A stretch of 42,517 nucleotides of DNA from a virus. Below are positions 7,990 through 16,640 of the stretch, piece by piece. The stretch lies in IMG/VR virus record IMGVR_UViG_3300013132_005449, positions 1-42,517 of that record, one strand, 5' to 3'. The translations under genes and the position numbers were made by a program. Under the pieces are notes generated by a model, which was given only the letters and a program-made list of their open reading frames with translations, searched no databases and was not told the DNA's origin. Numbering within the stretch: the first letter of the stretch is position 1; each line of letters begins with the position of its first letter.

Positions 7990-9617
7990 TGTTGACTGTA
8001 GGATATTCAACAAGAGAACACAAACCTGAATTCATTGAGTACTTGAAAAAGTCTTCAGGTTTTAAAAAAATCCATGTAATTGAAAAAATTAATAATGGAG
8101 ACAAATCATTGTCTCAAGTGTACAATGAAATTTTGGAAGAATCTGAAACTGATATAGTTCTTCTCTGCCACGATGATATCTACTTCGATACAAACTCTTG
8201 GTATTCAAAGTTAATGAAACATTTTGAAAAATCTGACTTTGGAATCATAGGTATGGCTGGTACTACTTCAATGCCATCAAGTGGTCAATGGTGGGAAGAC
8301 AGAAGAAAAATGATTGGTATTGTTAATCATGAAAACCAAGGAAAGAAATGGGAATCGAAATATGCAGATTCATTTGGTAATTCAATCAGTCCCGTAGTTG
8401 TACTTGACGGGTTATTTTTAGCGGTTAGTAAAAGCAGAATTAAAAAAAAGTTTAATAAAGAATTCAAAGGATTTCACTTTTACGACATCCCTTTTTGTTT
8501 TGAAAATTTTTTAGAAGGTGTAAAATTAGGTGTAATTACAAACATAAGAATTACACACAAATCCATAGGAGCCACAAATCAACAGTGGGAAGAAAACCGA
8601 AAACTATTCGAAGAAAAGTACAAAGAATTTCTTCCTTCAAAAATACCTTTCGACTCACAAAGAAAAATCAAAGTTTTATTATCTTGTCTTTTTTTCAGAA
8701 CTTTTACAGGCTCTGAACTTTACGTTTATGAACTTGCAAGACAATTACAAAAATTAAATTGTGATGTAACCGTACTTTCTCAAGTAGGCGGTGTATTAAC
8801 AGACATGGCCAAAAGACAAGGTATTAAAGTTTTAAGTTTTGAACAAGCACCTGGTTTCAAAATGGGTGATGGAAAATGGGGATTTACCACAGATAAAGGA
8901 TTTCAACCATCTCAACCTAACATGATGTATCGGGTTTCAGAAGCCCCTTTCGATATTATACACATGCAACACAAACCAGTTGCCGAAAGAATGATGCAAT
9001 TTTATCCTGAAATCGAAAAAGTTTATTCAATTCATTCTGAAGTAATTGAACTTGAAAACCCAATCAAACACGAATCCATAAAAAAATACATCGCAATTAG
9101 ACCTGAGATTAGAGATTATCTAACAAATGAATTTCAAATTGAAGATAAAGATATCAAAATAATCTATAACCCAATTGATGAAGAAAAGTTCAAATCAAAA
9201 AATCCAAAAGATGAGAATTCAATTCTTTTCGTTGGTACTATCGATTACCTTAGAAGAGAAACCATAATGGACTTAATTGACTATACAAAAGAAATCGGTA
9301 AAGAGTTATGGTTAGTTGGAGAAGATAAGTCAAACTACTTACCTCAAATTCTTTTAAACTCACACGTCAAACATTTCCCCCCAACTTGGTCAGTGGAAAC
9401 ATTCATCAATAGATGTTCAGAAACTGCGGGTATTCAACTTGGAAGAACAACCATTGAAGGGTGGATGTGTGGAAAACCTGGATGGATTTATAAAGTAGAT
9501 TCGGGGGGATTCATTCAATCCAAAGAACTATATCAGGTTCCTGATGATATGGAAAAATACAAAGCTTCCTTGGTTGCACAAAAAATAAAATCAATTTACC
9601 AAGAAATATTATCGTGA
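7989..9617 (+). CDS. Bifunctional glycosyltransferase: GT2-like domain fused to GT4-like domain
   Basis: A 542-residue protein with two parts. Residues 1-~225 resemble the compact GT-A glycosyltransferases of the Glyco_tranf_2_5 type, with a DIVLLCHDDIYF metal/nucleotide site and a later VVVLDGLFLAVSKSR segment. From ~232 a second, GT-B enzyme starts afresh (KIKVLLSCLFFRTFTGSELYVYELARQLQ, broken by the usual Gly-rich turn). It includes IIYNPIDEEKF as the GT4 linker and SILFVGTIDYLRRE opening the donor domain. Two sequential sugar additions by one polypeptide are plausible. It is coupled to both neighbours by overlaps. Substrates are unknown. Confidence 0.82.
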   Translation: MLTVGYSTREHKPEFIEYLKKSSGFKKIHVIEKINNGDKSLSQVYNEILEESETDIVLLCHDDIYFDTNSWYSKLMKHFEKSDFGIIGMAGTTSMPSSGQWWEDRRKMIGIVNHENQGKKWESKYADSFGNSISPVVVLDGLFLAVSKSRIKKKFNKEFKGFHFYDIPFCFENFLEGVKLGVITNIRITHKSIGATNQQWEENRKLFEEKYKEFLPSKIPFDSQRKIKVLLSCLFFRTFTGSELYVYELARQLQKLNCDVTVLSQVGGVLTDMAKRQGIKVLSFEQAPGFKMGDGKWGFTTDKGFQPSQPNMMYRVSEAPFDIIHMQHKPVAERMMQFYPEIEKVYSIHSEVIELENPIKHESIKKYIAIRPEIRDYLTNEFQIEDKDIKIIYNPIDEEKFKSKNPKDENSILFVGTIDYLRRETIMDLIDYTKEIGKELWLVGEDKSNYLPQILLNSHVKHFPPTWSVETFINRCSETAGIQLGRTTIEGWMCGKPGWIYKVDSGGFIQSKELYQVPDDMEKYKASLVAQKIKSIYQEILS

Positions 9618-10321
9618 TTGTTTTAACTACAACATATAATTGTGAAAAATATATAGAAAGATGTTTGTTGAGTATAATGAGTCAAAACTTTAAAGATTTC
9701 ACTTGTTATATCACAGATGATATGTCTACAGACAAGACCGTTGAAGTTGTTAAAAAAACAATTTATAACGACCCAAGATTTATATTAATAGAAAACCACT
9801 GTAAGTTTTATCAACCAGGAAATTACGACCAAGTAATTAGATTCAGAGCAATCAGTGGTGATGAAATTTGTGTTGAAGTTGACGGAGATGATTGGTTACC
9901 CAATCCAAACGTCTTAAAAAAAATCAATGAAGTCTACCAAGACCAAAATGTTTGGATGACCAGTGGGTCATTCAAATATCACGATGGCAGACCAGGGTTT
10001 GCAAATCCCCCAACCAAAACAGACGTAAGAAAACAAACTTTTACCCTGTCTCACATGAGAACATGGAAAGCTTGGCTTTGGAAAAAAATAGAAATAGAAG
10101 ACTTGAAAGATGAGAATGGAAATTACTGGAAAGTTGCTGGTGATTTGGCATTTATGTTCCCAATGTTTGAGATGTGTGGTCTTGAACATTATAGATTTCT
10201 AACAGATATAAATTACATTTATAACGAGTCAAATCCCATGAATGACCATAAAGTCAATATGCCAAAAGTGGTGGAGACCGTTAATAAAATAAGAAATAAA
10301 AAACCATATAACAAAATATGA
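9614..10321 (+). CDS. GT2 family glycosyltransferase, GTG start
   Basis: A 235-residue GT-A enzyme. It starts with the classic IVLTTTYNCEKYIERCLLSI strand, then ITDDMSTDKT (nucleotide site) and VEVDGDDWLPNP, whose DGDD is the metal-binding DxD-type motif. A later WKVAGDLAFMFPMFE segment holds the catalytic-base region. The GTG at 9614 overlaps the previous TGA stop (GTGA), and no better start lies upstream. Length is typical of single-domain GT2 enzymes. It sits in the middle of the sugar operon, coupled to the FkbM gene by a 4-nt overlap. Confidence 0.88.
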   Translation: MIVLTTTYNCEKYIERCLLSIMSQNFKDFTCYITDDMSTDKTVEVVKKTIYNDPRFILIENHCKFYQPGNYDQVIRFRAISGDEICVEVDGDDWLPNPNVLKKINEVYQDQNVWMTSGSFKYHDGRPGFANPPTKTDVRKQTFTLSHMRTWKAWLWKKIEIEDLKDENGNYWKVAGDLAFMFPMFEMCGLEHYRFLTDINYIYNESNPMNDHKVNMPKVVETVNKIRNKKPYNKI

Positions 10322-10965
10322 GCTTTGACCCAAGTATAGAAAATCTTATAAAAAAATTTAATGAACAGATTAAAATAAGGAACATTTTACATATCGGAGC
10401 TTGTTTAGGAGAAGAGGTTCATTTTTACAAGGAATTAAGTCCTGAGTCGGTATATTGGTTTGAACCAAACCCCAAGTTACTTACCGAACTAAATAATAAC
10501 GTTCAAAATAAAGGATTTGAAAATAAAGTATTTCCTTATGCTGTGAGTTCAAAAAAAGGAAAAGCCCAATTTAATATTATAGAAGACAACGCTAAATCAA
10601 ACCCAGGTTGTTCATCATTATCAGAACTAAAACTACATTCTGAATTATACAAACACATAAAAAAGGTAGAAACTTGTGAGGTTAATACTATTAACATTGA
10701 TGAGTTTTTAGATGAAAATAATCTAAAAACCGAATTCCAATTAGTCAGTTTAGATACCCAAGGACATGACTTTGAAATATTGAGCTCAAGTAATTATATA
10801 CTAAATTCTAAAATCATTGTAATTGAAACATCAAAAATTGAACTATACGAAGGACAAGTGATTGATGAAGATATTGAAAAATTCTTAGTTGGTAATGGTT
10901 ATAAAAAAGAATATTATCATGCCTTTCATGAAGTTTGGGGTGATTCCCTTTTTATAAAAAATTAA
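10318..10965 (+). CDS. FkbM family methyltransferase
   Basis: A 215-residue class I SAM-dependent methyltransferase. The SAM-binding loop is ILHIGACLGEE (~22-32), followed by the acidic end of strand 2 in VYWFEPNPKLL. Further FkbM-type elements are AVSSKKGKAQFNI, NTINIDEFL and LVSLDTQGHDFEIL. FkbM enzymes O-methylate sugars or polyketides. Inside a glycosyltransferase cluster, methyl-capping of a glycan is the likely role. The usual central DVEG is replaced here by DTQG. It overlaps the upstream GT2 and is 1 nt from the GT11 gene. Confidence 0.88.
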   Translation: MSFDPSIENLIKKFNEQIKIRNILHIGACLGEEVHFYKELSPESVYWFEPNPKLLTELNNNVQNKGFENKVFPYAVSSKKGKAQFNIIEDNAKSNPGCSSLSELKLHSELYKHIKKVETCEVNTINIDEFLDENNLKTEFQLVSLDTQGHDFEILSSSNYILNSKIIVIETSKIELYEGQVIDEDIEKFLVGNGYKKEYYHAFHEVWGDSLFIKN

Positions 10966-10966
10966 T

Positions 10967-11785
10967 ATGAATAACGTTATTACTTGCCATTTTATGGGTG
11001 GATTAGGTAACCAACTTTTTGAGGCCGCTCACGCACTTTCACAAGGTTGGAAACATAACAGACCCACGGTATTTTTTCCAAACTCTTATACACCAGGGCA
11101 AGGAAGAAACGCAGAAAATTATTTGGATAACATTTTTAGAAAACTAAAGTTTGTCGACAATATCGATAACCTTACAACCATACACGAACCATCATTCGAA
11201 TATATGGGAGTGAACCCATCAGAAGGTAACACAGCCTTCCACGGATACTTTCAAAGTACCAAAAACTGGTTCGGTTATGAAGATAAGATTAGAAAAATGT
11301 TTGAACCATCAGAAGAGGTTGTGAAATACTTTTACGACAAATACCCACAACTCAGTGAACCAAACACACTATCGCTTCACGTTAGAAGAAGTGAATATCT
11401 TAAATTGTCTCACATCCATCCAACAATAAGTTTGGAATACATCAACGAAGCTTTGAAAATTATCGGTGAACATTCAACTGTATTCATTTTCAGTGATGAC
11501 CATGAATTTGTAAAACAAAACTTACATTTTGAGAATTCTATATTCGTTAACGAATCTGAGGATTATATGGAATTATGGTTGATGGGATTATGTGAAAATC
11601 ACATCATGTCTAATTCTACTTTTTCTTGGTGGGGTACCTTTTTGAATAAAAATATAAATAAAAAAATTGTAGCGCCTTCAACATGGTTTGGACCAAACGG
11701 ACCAAACGCAAAAGACATATACCAACCATATTGGAATTTGGTAAATGTAGAATATGATAATGGTGTTCTAAAATTAAAAAAATGA
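10967..11785 (+). CDS. GT11 alpha-1,2-fucosyltransferase-like enzyme
   Basis: A 272-residue protein with the GT11 signature set. There is an N-terminal GGLGNQLF loop (11-18), the donor-binding HVRR (138-141), and C-terminal SNSTFSWWG (215-223). The family transfers L-fucose from GDP-fucose to position 2 of galactose, and length is normal (~280-300). Some GDP-fucose transferases also accept GDP-L-galactose, which matters because a GDP-mannose epimerase-like enzyme lies 4 kb downstream. It overlaps the next methyltransferase gene by 4 nt. Confidence 0.92.
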   Translation: MNNVITCHFMGGLGNQLFEAAHALSQGWKHNRPTVFFPNSYTPGQGRNAENYLDNIFRKLKFVDNIDNLTTIHEPSFEYMGVNPSEGNTAFHGYFQSTKNWFGYEDKIRKMFEPSEEVVKYFYDKYPQLSEPNTLSLHVRRSEYLKLSHIHPTISLEYINEALKIIGEHSTVFIFSDDHEFVKQNLHFENSIFVNESEDYMELWLMGLCENHIMSNSTFSWWGTFLNKNINKKIVAPSTWFGPNGPNAKDIYQPYWNLVNVEYDNGVLKLKK

Positions 11786-12408
11786 TTCACACCAACCCAA
11801 ATAATCTCCGTTGTGATATAAACACAATAAAAAACTTCATCAATTCTAAAAATTATGATTTAATTGGTGATGTTATAGAATTTGGTACATTCACTGGAAA
11901 AAGCACAAGATTTTTAGCCCAAAATTTTCCTGATAAAAAAATTTTTACAATTGACCATTTTCAAGGTTTGGAAGAAACTAACAAGAATATTCCTAAGGGT
12001 AGCGATTGGATTGAGAAAGCTTTTGCAATTGGAAATCCGCTCTACGAAAATATATCTTCAATACCTAAATCAATTGAAGAGGTTCAATTAAGATTGAAGG
12101 GTTATTCAAACATTCAGATGATAATTGAGGATGTGCACAAATTAAAACAACCGTCTGACTATGGTATTGGTCAAATTGCAATATGTAACGTTGATGTGGA
12201 CATATATGAACCAACGGTATCTGCTTTAGAGTTTTTAACAAAGTGTGAATGGTCCGAAGTCTTTATCAGATTTGACGATTGGCATGGTGGACAACCAAAA
12301 TATGACCAACACGAAAGATTGGCATTTTCAGAATGGATTGAAAAATATAAATACCAATATGAAATAACCCACGGGGGGTTCATCGGTGGTGTATACGTAA
12401 AAAGATAA
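11782..12408 (+). CDS. Class I SAM methyltransferase, TylF/Methyltransf_24-like (copy 1)
   Basis: A 208-residue protein. DVIEFGTFTGKSTRFLA is motif I of a SAM Rossmann fold, and KIFTIDHFQGLEE carries the acidic residue after strand 2. NVDVDIYEPTVSALEFL and FIRFDDWHGG resemble TylF-like sugar O-methyltransferases, where the Asp residues bind metal. It is a close paralogue of the next gene, with its C-terminal half especially similar. It lies between GT11 and GT10 fucosyltransferase genes, so methylation of a sugar residue is the likely role. Confidence 0.82.
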   Translation: MIHTNPNNLRCDINTIKNFINSKNYDLIGDVIEFGTFTGKSTRFLAQNFPDKKIFTIDHFQGLEETNKNIPKGSDWIEKAFAIGNPLYENISSIPKSIEEVQLRLKGYSNIQMIIEDVHKLKQPSDYGIGQIAICNVDVDIYEPTVSALEFLTKCEWSEVFIRFDDWHGGQPKYDQHERLAFSEWIEKYKYQYEITHGGFIGGVYVKR

Positions 12409-12410
12409 TT

Positions 12411-13019
12411 ATGGACAGCTCAAAAATGTCTTGTACCTTAGAAGTATTAGAAGAAGTTTCTAAGAAGTATTCTTTAGAAGGTGATGTATTGGAGTTCGGG
12501 ACTTGCACTTGCCAAAGCTCAATCCAACTTGCAACAATGTTCCCTGATAAAACAATTTTTACTATTGACCATTTCAAAGGTTTAGAAAAAACGTCAAAAC
12601 CATTACCAAACACAAGTGATTGGAGAGAAGGTTCATTTGCATTAGGTGCTTGGAACGCGCTCGGAAGTGAATTTCCGAGAACTATCGAAGAAGCTCTCGA
12701 AAAATTATCAATCAAACCTAACATCAAACCTATTATTTCTGATATTCATCAATTAACATCCCCATCCGATTATGGTATTGGTAAAATTGCAATTTGTAAT
12801 GTTGATGTGGACATATATGAACCAACAGTTTCATCATTGGAGTTTTTAAGTAAATGTGAATGGTCGGAAGTTTTTATTAGATTCGATGATTGGCATGGAG
12901 GTGTTGAAGAATATGACGCGCACGAGAGACAAGCGTTCAAAGAATGGATTGCGAAGTATGGTTATTTTTATGATTTCACACACAATTCCACATACGGTGG
13001 TGTTTATATAAAAAGATAG
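12411..13019 (+). CDS. Class I SAM methyltransferase, paralogue (copy 2)
   Basis: A 202-residue protein that aligns throughout with the preceding gene, sharing IFTIDHF, PSDYGIGxIAICNVDVDIYEPTVS and EWSEVFIRFDDWHGG. The SAM loop reads EFGTCTCQSS where copy 1 has EFGTFTGKST, so the motif I glycine is replaced by Cys. This could alter cofactor binding or specificity. The metal-site Asp residues are kept. Two adjacent copies point to tandem duplication followed by divergence. They could methylate different positions or act as a heterodimer. Confidence 0.8.
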   Translation: MDSSKMSCTLEVLEEVSKKYSLEGDVLEFGTCTCQSSIQLATMFPDKTIFTIDHFKGLEKTSKPLPNTSDWREGSFALGAWNALGSEFPRTIEEALEKLSIKPNIKPIISDIHQLTSPSDYGIGKIAICNVDVDIYEPTVSSLEFLSKCEWSEVFIRFDDWHGGVEEYDAHERQAFKEWIAKYGYFYDFTHNSTYGGVYIKR

Positions 13020-13023
13020 AATA

Positions 13024-13851
13024 ATGGAAAAAATTAACATTAGAAAAATTTCTGACTTTTGGGGAGAGTATGATTGTTCATCAAATAGAAATTTACCTAA
13101 ATTATTTAAGTGGGTACCAAAAGATACGAATGAACCTTATGAACACACCATTTATGTAGACCACTACATTGGTAGTGTGGGATTTAACGACCCGTCAAGA
13201 GAAAAATTAGGGTGGTTATTAGAATCGCCGCAAATGAATGAACAAATAATCAGAACACTTTTATCTGATTTACCAAAAACAAAAGAGCATTTCAAATACA
13301 TTTTTACATGTATGGATAGTTTGATTGAGATTGGTGAGCCGTTTGTCTATTCAATATCAAATGCAGTACCTTGGATATGGGAAGAAAACAGAAAAATTCA
13401 CCCCAAAACCAAACTTGTAAGTATGATTGCATCCAATAAAGGGTGGTTAAGAGGTCATCAAAACAGACTAAAGTGGGTTGAAAAACTCAAGGATAAAGTT
13501 GACTTATATGGTACAGGAAGACCTTTCCAATTGAAAGATAAAGAAGACGGGATACGTGATTATATGTTTTCTGTTGCAATTGAGAACGATGCCTCAGACA
13601 CTTACTTTACGGAAAAACTTACAGACTGTTTTGTTATGGGAACTGTCCCTGTCTACTACGGGTCACGTCAAGTAATTGAAAAATACTTTGATATCAGAGG
13701 TGTTATTTTTTTAGAAGATGACCCAGACTTAACAACTTTATCTAAAGAAAAATATGAAGAAATGATGCCATTCATAGAAAAGAATTTCAAGTTGGCACAA
13801 AAACTTCCAATTGCGGAAGATTATATCTATGAAAATTATTTAAAAAAATGA
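13024..13851 (+). CDS. GT10 alpha-1,3-fucosyltransferase-like enzyme
   Basis: A 275-residue protein. Residues ~180-213 carry the GT10 donor-site signature: YMFSVAIEND, then YFTEKLTDCFVMG and TVPVYYG, matching the family's F-x-ENS...YVTEKL...G-x-VPVxxG pattern. Upstream, KLVSMIASNKG and VDLYGTGRPF match the usual start of the GT10 C-terminal domain. The family transfers L-fucose from GDP-fucose to position 3 or 4 of GlcNAc or glucose. The protein is shorter than typical bacterial GT10 enzymes because its N-terminal acceptor domain is reduced. It overlaps the next gene by 4 nt. Confidence 0.88.
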   Translation: MEKINIRKISDFWGEYDCSSNRNLPKLFKWVPKDTNEPYEHTIYVDHYIGSVGFNDPSREKLGWLLESPQMNEQIIRTLLSDLPKTKEHFKYIFTCMDSLIEIGEPFVYSISNAVPWIWEENRKIHPKTKLVSMIASNKGWLRGHQNRLKWVEKLKDKVDLYGTGRPFQLKDKEDGIRDYMFSVAIENDASDTYFTEKLTDCFVMGTVPVYYGSRQVIEKYFDIRGVIFLEDDPDLTTLSKEKYEEMMPFIEKNFKLAQKLPIAEDYIYENYLKK

Positions 13852-14660
13852 AATATCTTGTTTTAGGGTCAGCAGGCCAAATCGGTTTGGAACTATGTGA
13901 GTTCCTTAGAAAAAAAGGAGAAGATGTTATAGAATTCGATATAGCGTCAGATAAATCAGAAGACCTAAGAAAACAAAATATTCTTGATGATTATATTCAA
14001 ATGTGTGATTTTGTTATGTTCTTGGCGTTTGATGTGGGAGGCTCGAGATATCTTAAAAAGTATCAACATACTTACGAGTTCATAGAGAACAATACAAAAC
14101 TTACTCTGTTCACTTTTGAAACAATAAAAAAACACAACAAACCTTTCATCTTTGCATCATCACAAATGGCGAACATGTCTTATTCCCCGTACGGTGTTTG
14201 TAAAAGTTTAGGTGAAATTTTTTCTACCGCACTCGGAGGTTTAACCGTTAAGTTTTGGAACGTATATGGTCCTGAACATGATTTAGAAAAATCACATGTT
14301 ATCACTGACTTCATCATCAAAGCTAAGGAAGGTAAAATTACAATGATGACCGATGGAACTGAGGAAAGACAATTTCTACACGCAGAAGATTGTTCAAACT
14401 GTCTTTATATTTTATCAAAAAAATATAAAGAAATAGACAGAACTCAAAATCTACACATAACCAATTTTGAATGGAATACAATTTTAGAAGTTGCTGAAAT
14501 CATAAAAGAATCAATTCCTTGTGAAGTAGTCCCATCAAACGATAAAGACACTGTGCAACTTAATAAAAGAAACGAACCAGACCCTTACATATTGAATTTT
14601 TGGAGACCTGAGATATCTTTGAAAGAAGGTATAAATAAAATAATCAAGTCCATTTATTGA
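13848..14660 (+). CDS. NAD(P)-dependent sugar epimerase/dehydratase (extended SDR)
   Basis: A 270-residue extended short-chain dehydrogenase. YLVLGSAGQIGLEL is the nucleotide-binding GxxGxxG loop. IFASSQMANMSYSPYGVCK holds the active-site Ser and the YxxxK pair. FWNVYGPE and ERQFLHAEDC are typical of nucleotide-sugar epimerases and dehydratases. The protein is shorter than most (~310-340). It lacks the SSCIYP signature of GDP-fucose synthase, so its product cannot be told from sequence alone. Position between GT10 and a GT23-like gene suggests it makes or modifies the donor sugar. Confidence 0.85.
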   Translation: MKYLVLGSAGQIGLELCEFLRKKGEDVIEFDIASDKSEDLRKQNILDDYIQMCDFVMFLAFDVGGSRYLKKYQHTYEFIENNTKLTLFTFETIKKHNKPFIFASSQMANMSYSPYGVCKSLGEIFSTALGGLTVKFWNVYGPEHDLEKSHVITDFIIKAKEGKITMMTDGTEERQFLHAEDCSNCLYILSKKYKEIDRTQNLHITNFEWNTILEVAEIIKESIPCEVVPSNDKDTVQLNKRNEPDPYILNFWRPEISLKEGINKIIKSIY

Positions 14661-15526
14661 TGGCGTTACATGATTTTCTGACTCATTTCGACAATTACGA
14701 CTTAGAAACAAAAACATATACCCAAAGTCGTGAAGCTGGTTTATACGCAGTACTTAATTCAATTTTGAGAACCGTTTGTTTTCTTGAAATTTATGGTTAT
14801 GAGGTAGATAAAATAAAATTATTGATGAATGAATACATTGACCAAAGAGATTGTTTTGGTGAACTATTCACAATAAAGGACACTAAATTAAATCTGAATA
14901 GACTACCTGATGATGAAAAGTCAAACTTTTTAGAACAATTAAAATATAAATCAACAGGTTTAGGAGAAAATCCAAAAAATATCAATTTAAAAATATCAAA
15001 TCAGATTATTTCCAAATTTTTTAATCCTACTAATGAAGTTGTCGATTTCTACAAAAGTTTTGTTTCATATTTGGGTGGTGACTTATCCAAAATAATTTTT
15101 GTTTGGGCAAGAAAAACCGACAAAATATTAGAAAATAATGTTCCATCAGTCAAAAAATACTTAGAAGTTTTATCAACTTTAGATTTGAGAAATAACAAGG
15201 TTTTAATCCAAACTGATGACCAATCTGTAATTGATGAATTCACTTCACACAATTTGGATTTTATAACAATACCTCACATACCATTACCAAAAAATAAGGA
15301 TAATGCATTTCACCGAAATTTGAGGGACGTTTCAGACAAATCTTTTGAAGAAAGTTATGGGATTTCCAAAATCAATCATTTGAGGCAATTTGTCGCACTT
15401 AGTTTGATTGCACAAAACGCAAACACAGTTATTTTATATCCTGGTAATCCAACAACATTCCTCCCCTTATTTTGTGGTTCTTTTGACCACTTTATTTTAT
15501 TTGAGAATGAATTAAAATTATACTAA
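14660..15526 (+). CDS. GT23/NodZ-like fucosyltransferase-like protein (distant)
   Basis: A 288-residue protein that I assign weakly. The C-terminal half follows the layout of FUT8/NodZ-type alpha-1,6-fucosyltransferases. IIFVWARKTDK (~145-155) stands for the donor-binding HVRRTDK. A helix follows, then KVLIQTDDQSVIDEF (compare ATDDPSLL). A late segment, TVILYPGNPTTFLPLFCGS, occupies the place of the family's CTFSSQV region. The first His is lost, so activity is uncertain. A TTG three bases upstream could also be read, but the ATG at 14660 overlaps the previous stop (TGATG) like its neighbours. It lies among other GDP-sugar-type enzymes. Confidence 0.55.
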   Translation: MALHDFLTHFDNYDLETKTYTQSREAGLYAVLNSILRTVCFLEIYGYEVDKIKLLMNEYIDQRDCFGELFTIKDTKLNLNRLPDDEKSNFLEQLKYKSTGLGENPKNINLKISNQIISKFFNPTNEVVDFYKSFVSYLGGDLSKIIFVWARKTDKILENNVPSVKKYLEVLSTLDLRNNKVLIQTDDQSVIDEFTSHNLDFITIPHIPLPKNKDNAFHRNLRDVSDKSFEESYGISKINHLRQFVALSLIAQNANTVILYPGNPTTFLPLFCGSFDHFILFENELKLY

Positions 15527-15527
15527 A

Positions 15528-16640
15528 ATGATAAATAAAATGGAACAAAAAAGAGTAGTAATACTTGGCGGAGGTGGTTTTATTGGAGGTCATCTTGCAA
15601 AAAGACTTAAGTCCGAAGGTTGCTGGGTTAGAATTTGTGATTTAAAAGAACATGAATACTTCTTCAAAGATGAAATTTGTGATGAATTTATTGTCGGTGA
15701 CCTTACACAAGAACACGTTGTAGATTTGGTAATTGGAACAAAAATAGATGAAGTATATCAGTTAGCTGCAGACATGGGTGGTGCAGGATATATCTTCACA
15801 GGAGATAACGATGCAAACGTTATGTACAATTCAGCAATGATTAATCTACATGTTGCCAAACATTGTGTGATGAAAAAAGTGAAAAAAGTTTTTTATTCAT
15901 CATCAGCATGTATGTATCCCGAACATAATCAGTTGGACCCATCCAACCCTAACTGTGAGGAATCTTCAGCATATCCAGCAAATCCTGATTCAGAGTATGG
16001 TTGGGAAAAACTATTTTCTGAAAGAGTATTTTTGGCATTCCAAAGGAACCATGGACTTAATGTTAGAATTGCAAGATTTCACAACATATTTGGTCCACAA
16101 GGGACTTGGAGAGGCGGTAGAGAAAAATCACCAGCGGCAATGTGTAGAAAAGCTGCCGAAGGTAAAGATGGAGATGTAATTGAAGTGTGGGGTAACGGTT
16201 CTCAGACCCGTTCATTTTTGTATGTAGACGAGTGTGTTGAAGCAGTAGTGAGATTAATGGACTCAGACTTCACAGGCCCTGTTAACATCGGAAGTGAAGA
16301 GATGGTATCAATTAACGAGTTGGCCATGATGGCAATTAACATATCAGGAAAAAAACTAACCGTTTCGAATATATTCGGTGAAGAATTTGAAAAAAAATAT
16401 GGACATAAATGTCCATTAGGTGTAAAAGGTAGAAACTCGGACAACAGGCTTTATAGAGAGAAAATCGGTTGGGAAGTAAGTCAGCCCTTGGAAGTGGGAA
16501 TGAGAAGAACCTACCAATGGATTAAGTCACAAGTTGATGATAAAGAAAAAAATACACCATGGATTTATGAAAGTCCTGATGGTGGAAAAACGGTGTATAA
16601 AAGAGAACCACAAAGTTTAGAAAAAATCAAAGTAAAATGA
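15528..16640 (+). CDS. GDP-mannose 3,5-epimerase-like enzyme
   Basis: A 370-residue extended SDR strikingly like plant GDP-mannose 3,5-epimerase (GME). It has GGGGFIGGHL (NAD loop), LAADMGGAGYI, SSSACMYPE (active-site Cys128), YGWEK (Tyr157, Lys161), RFHNIFGPQGTW, GGREKSPAAMCRKA (Lys200), QTRSF and NIGSEEMVSINELA, and GRNSDN near the end. Cys, Tyr and both Lys match the catalytic set known for GME, which converts GDP-mannose to GDP-L-galactose (and GDP-L-gulose). The C-terminal ~35 residues are an extra charged tail. An ATG at 15540 is an alternative start. It overlaps the DUF6165 gene by 4 nt. Confidence 0.87.
   Translation: MINKMEQKRVVILGGGGFIGGHLAKRLKSEGCWVRICDLKEHEYFFKDEICDEFIVGDLTQEHVVDLVIGTKIDEVYQLAADMGGAGYIFTGDNDANVMYNSAMINLHVAKHCVMKKVKKVFYSSSACMYPEHNQLDPSNPNCEESSAYPANPDSEYGWEKLFSERVFLAFQRNHGLNVRIARFHNIFGPQGTWRGGREKSPAAMCRKAAEGKDGDVIEVWGNGSQTRSFLYVDECVEAVVRLMDSDFTGPVNIGSEEMVSINELAMMAINISGKKLTVSNIFGEEFEKKYGHKCPLGVKGRNSDNRLYREKIGWEVSQPLEVGMRRTYQWIKSQVDDKEKNTPWIYESPDGGKTVYKREPQSLEKIKVK

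Noticed and set aside
13848-14660. GDP-fucose synthase
   Set aside because: It has the SDR YxxxK and Gly-rich loop but lacks the SSCIYP signature and is too short, so only a general epimerase/dehydratase call is supported.
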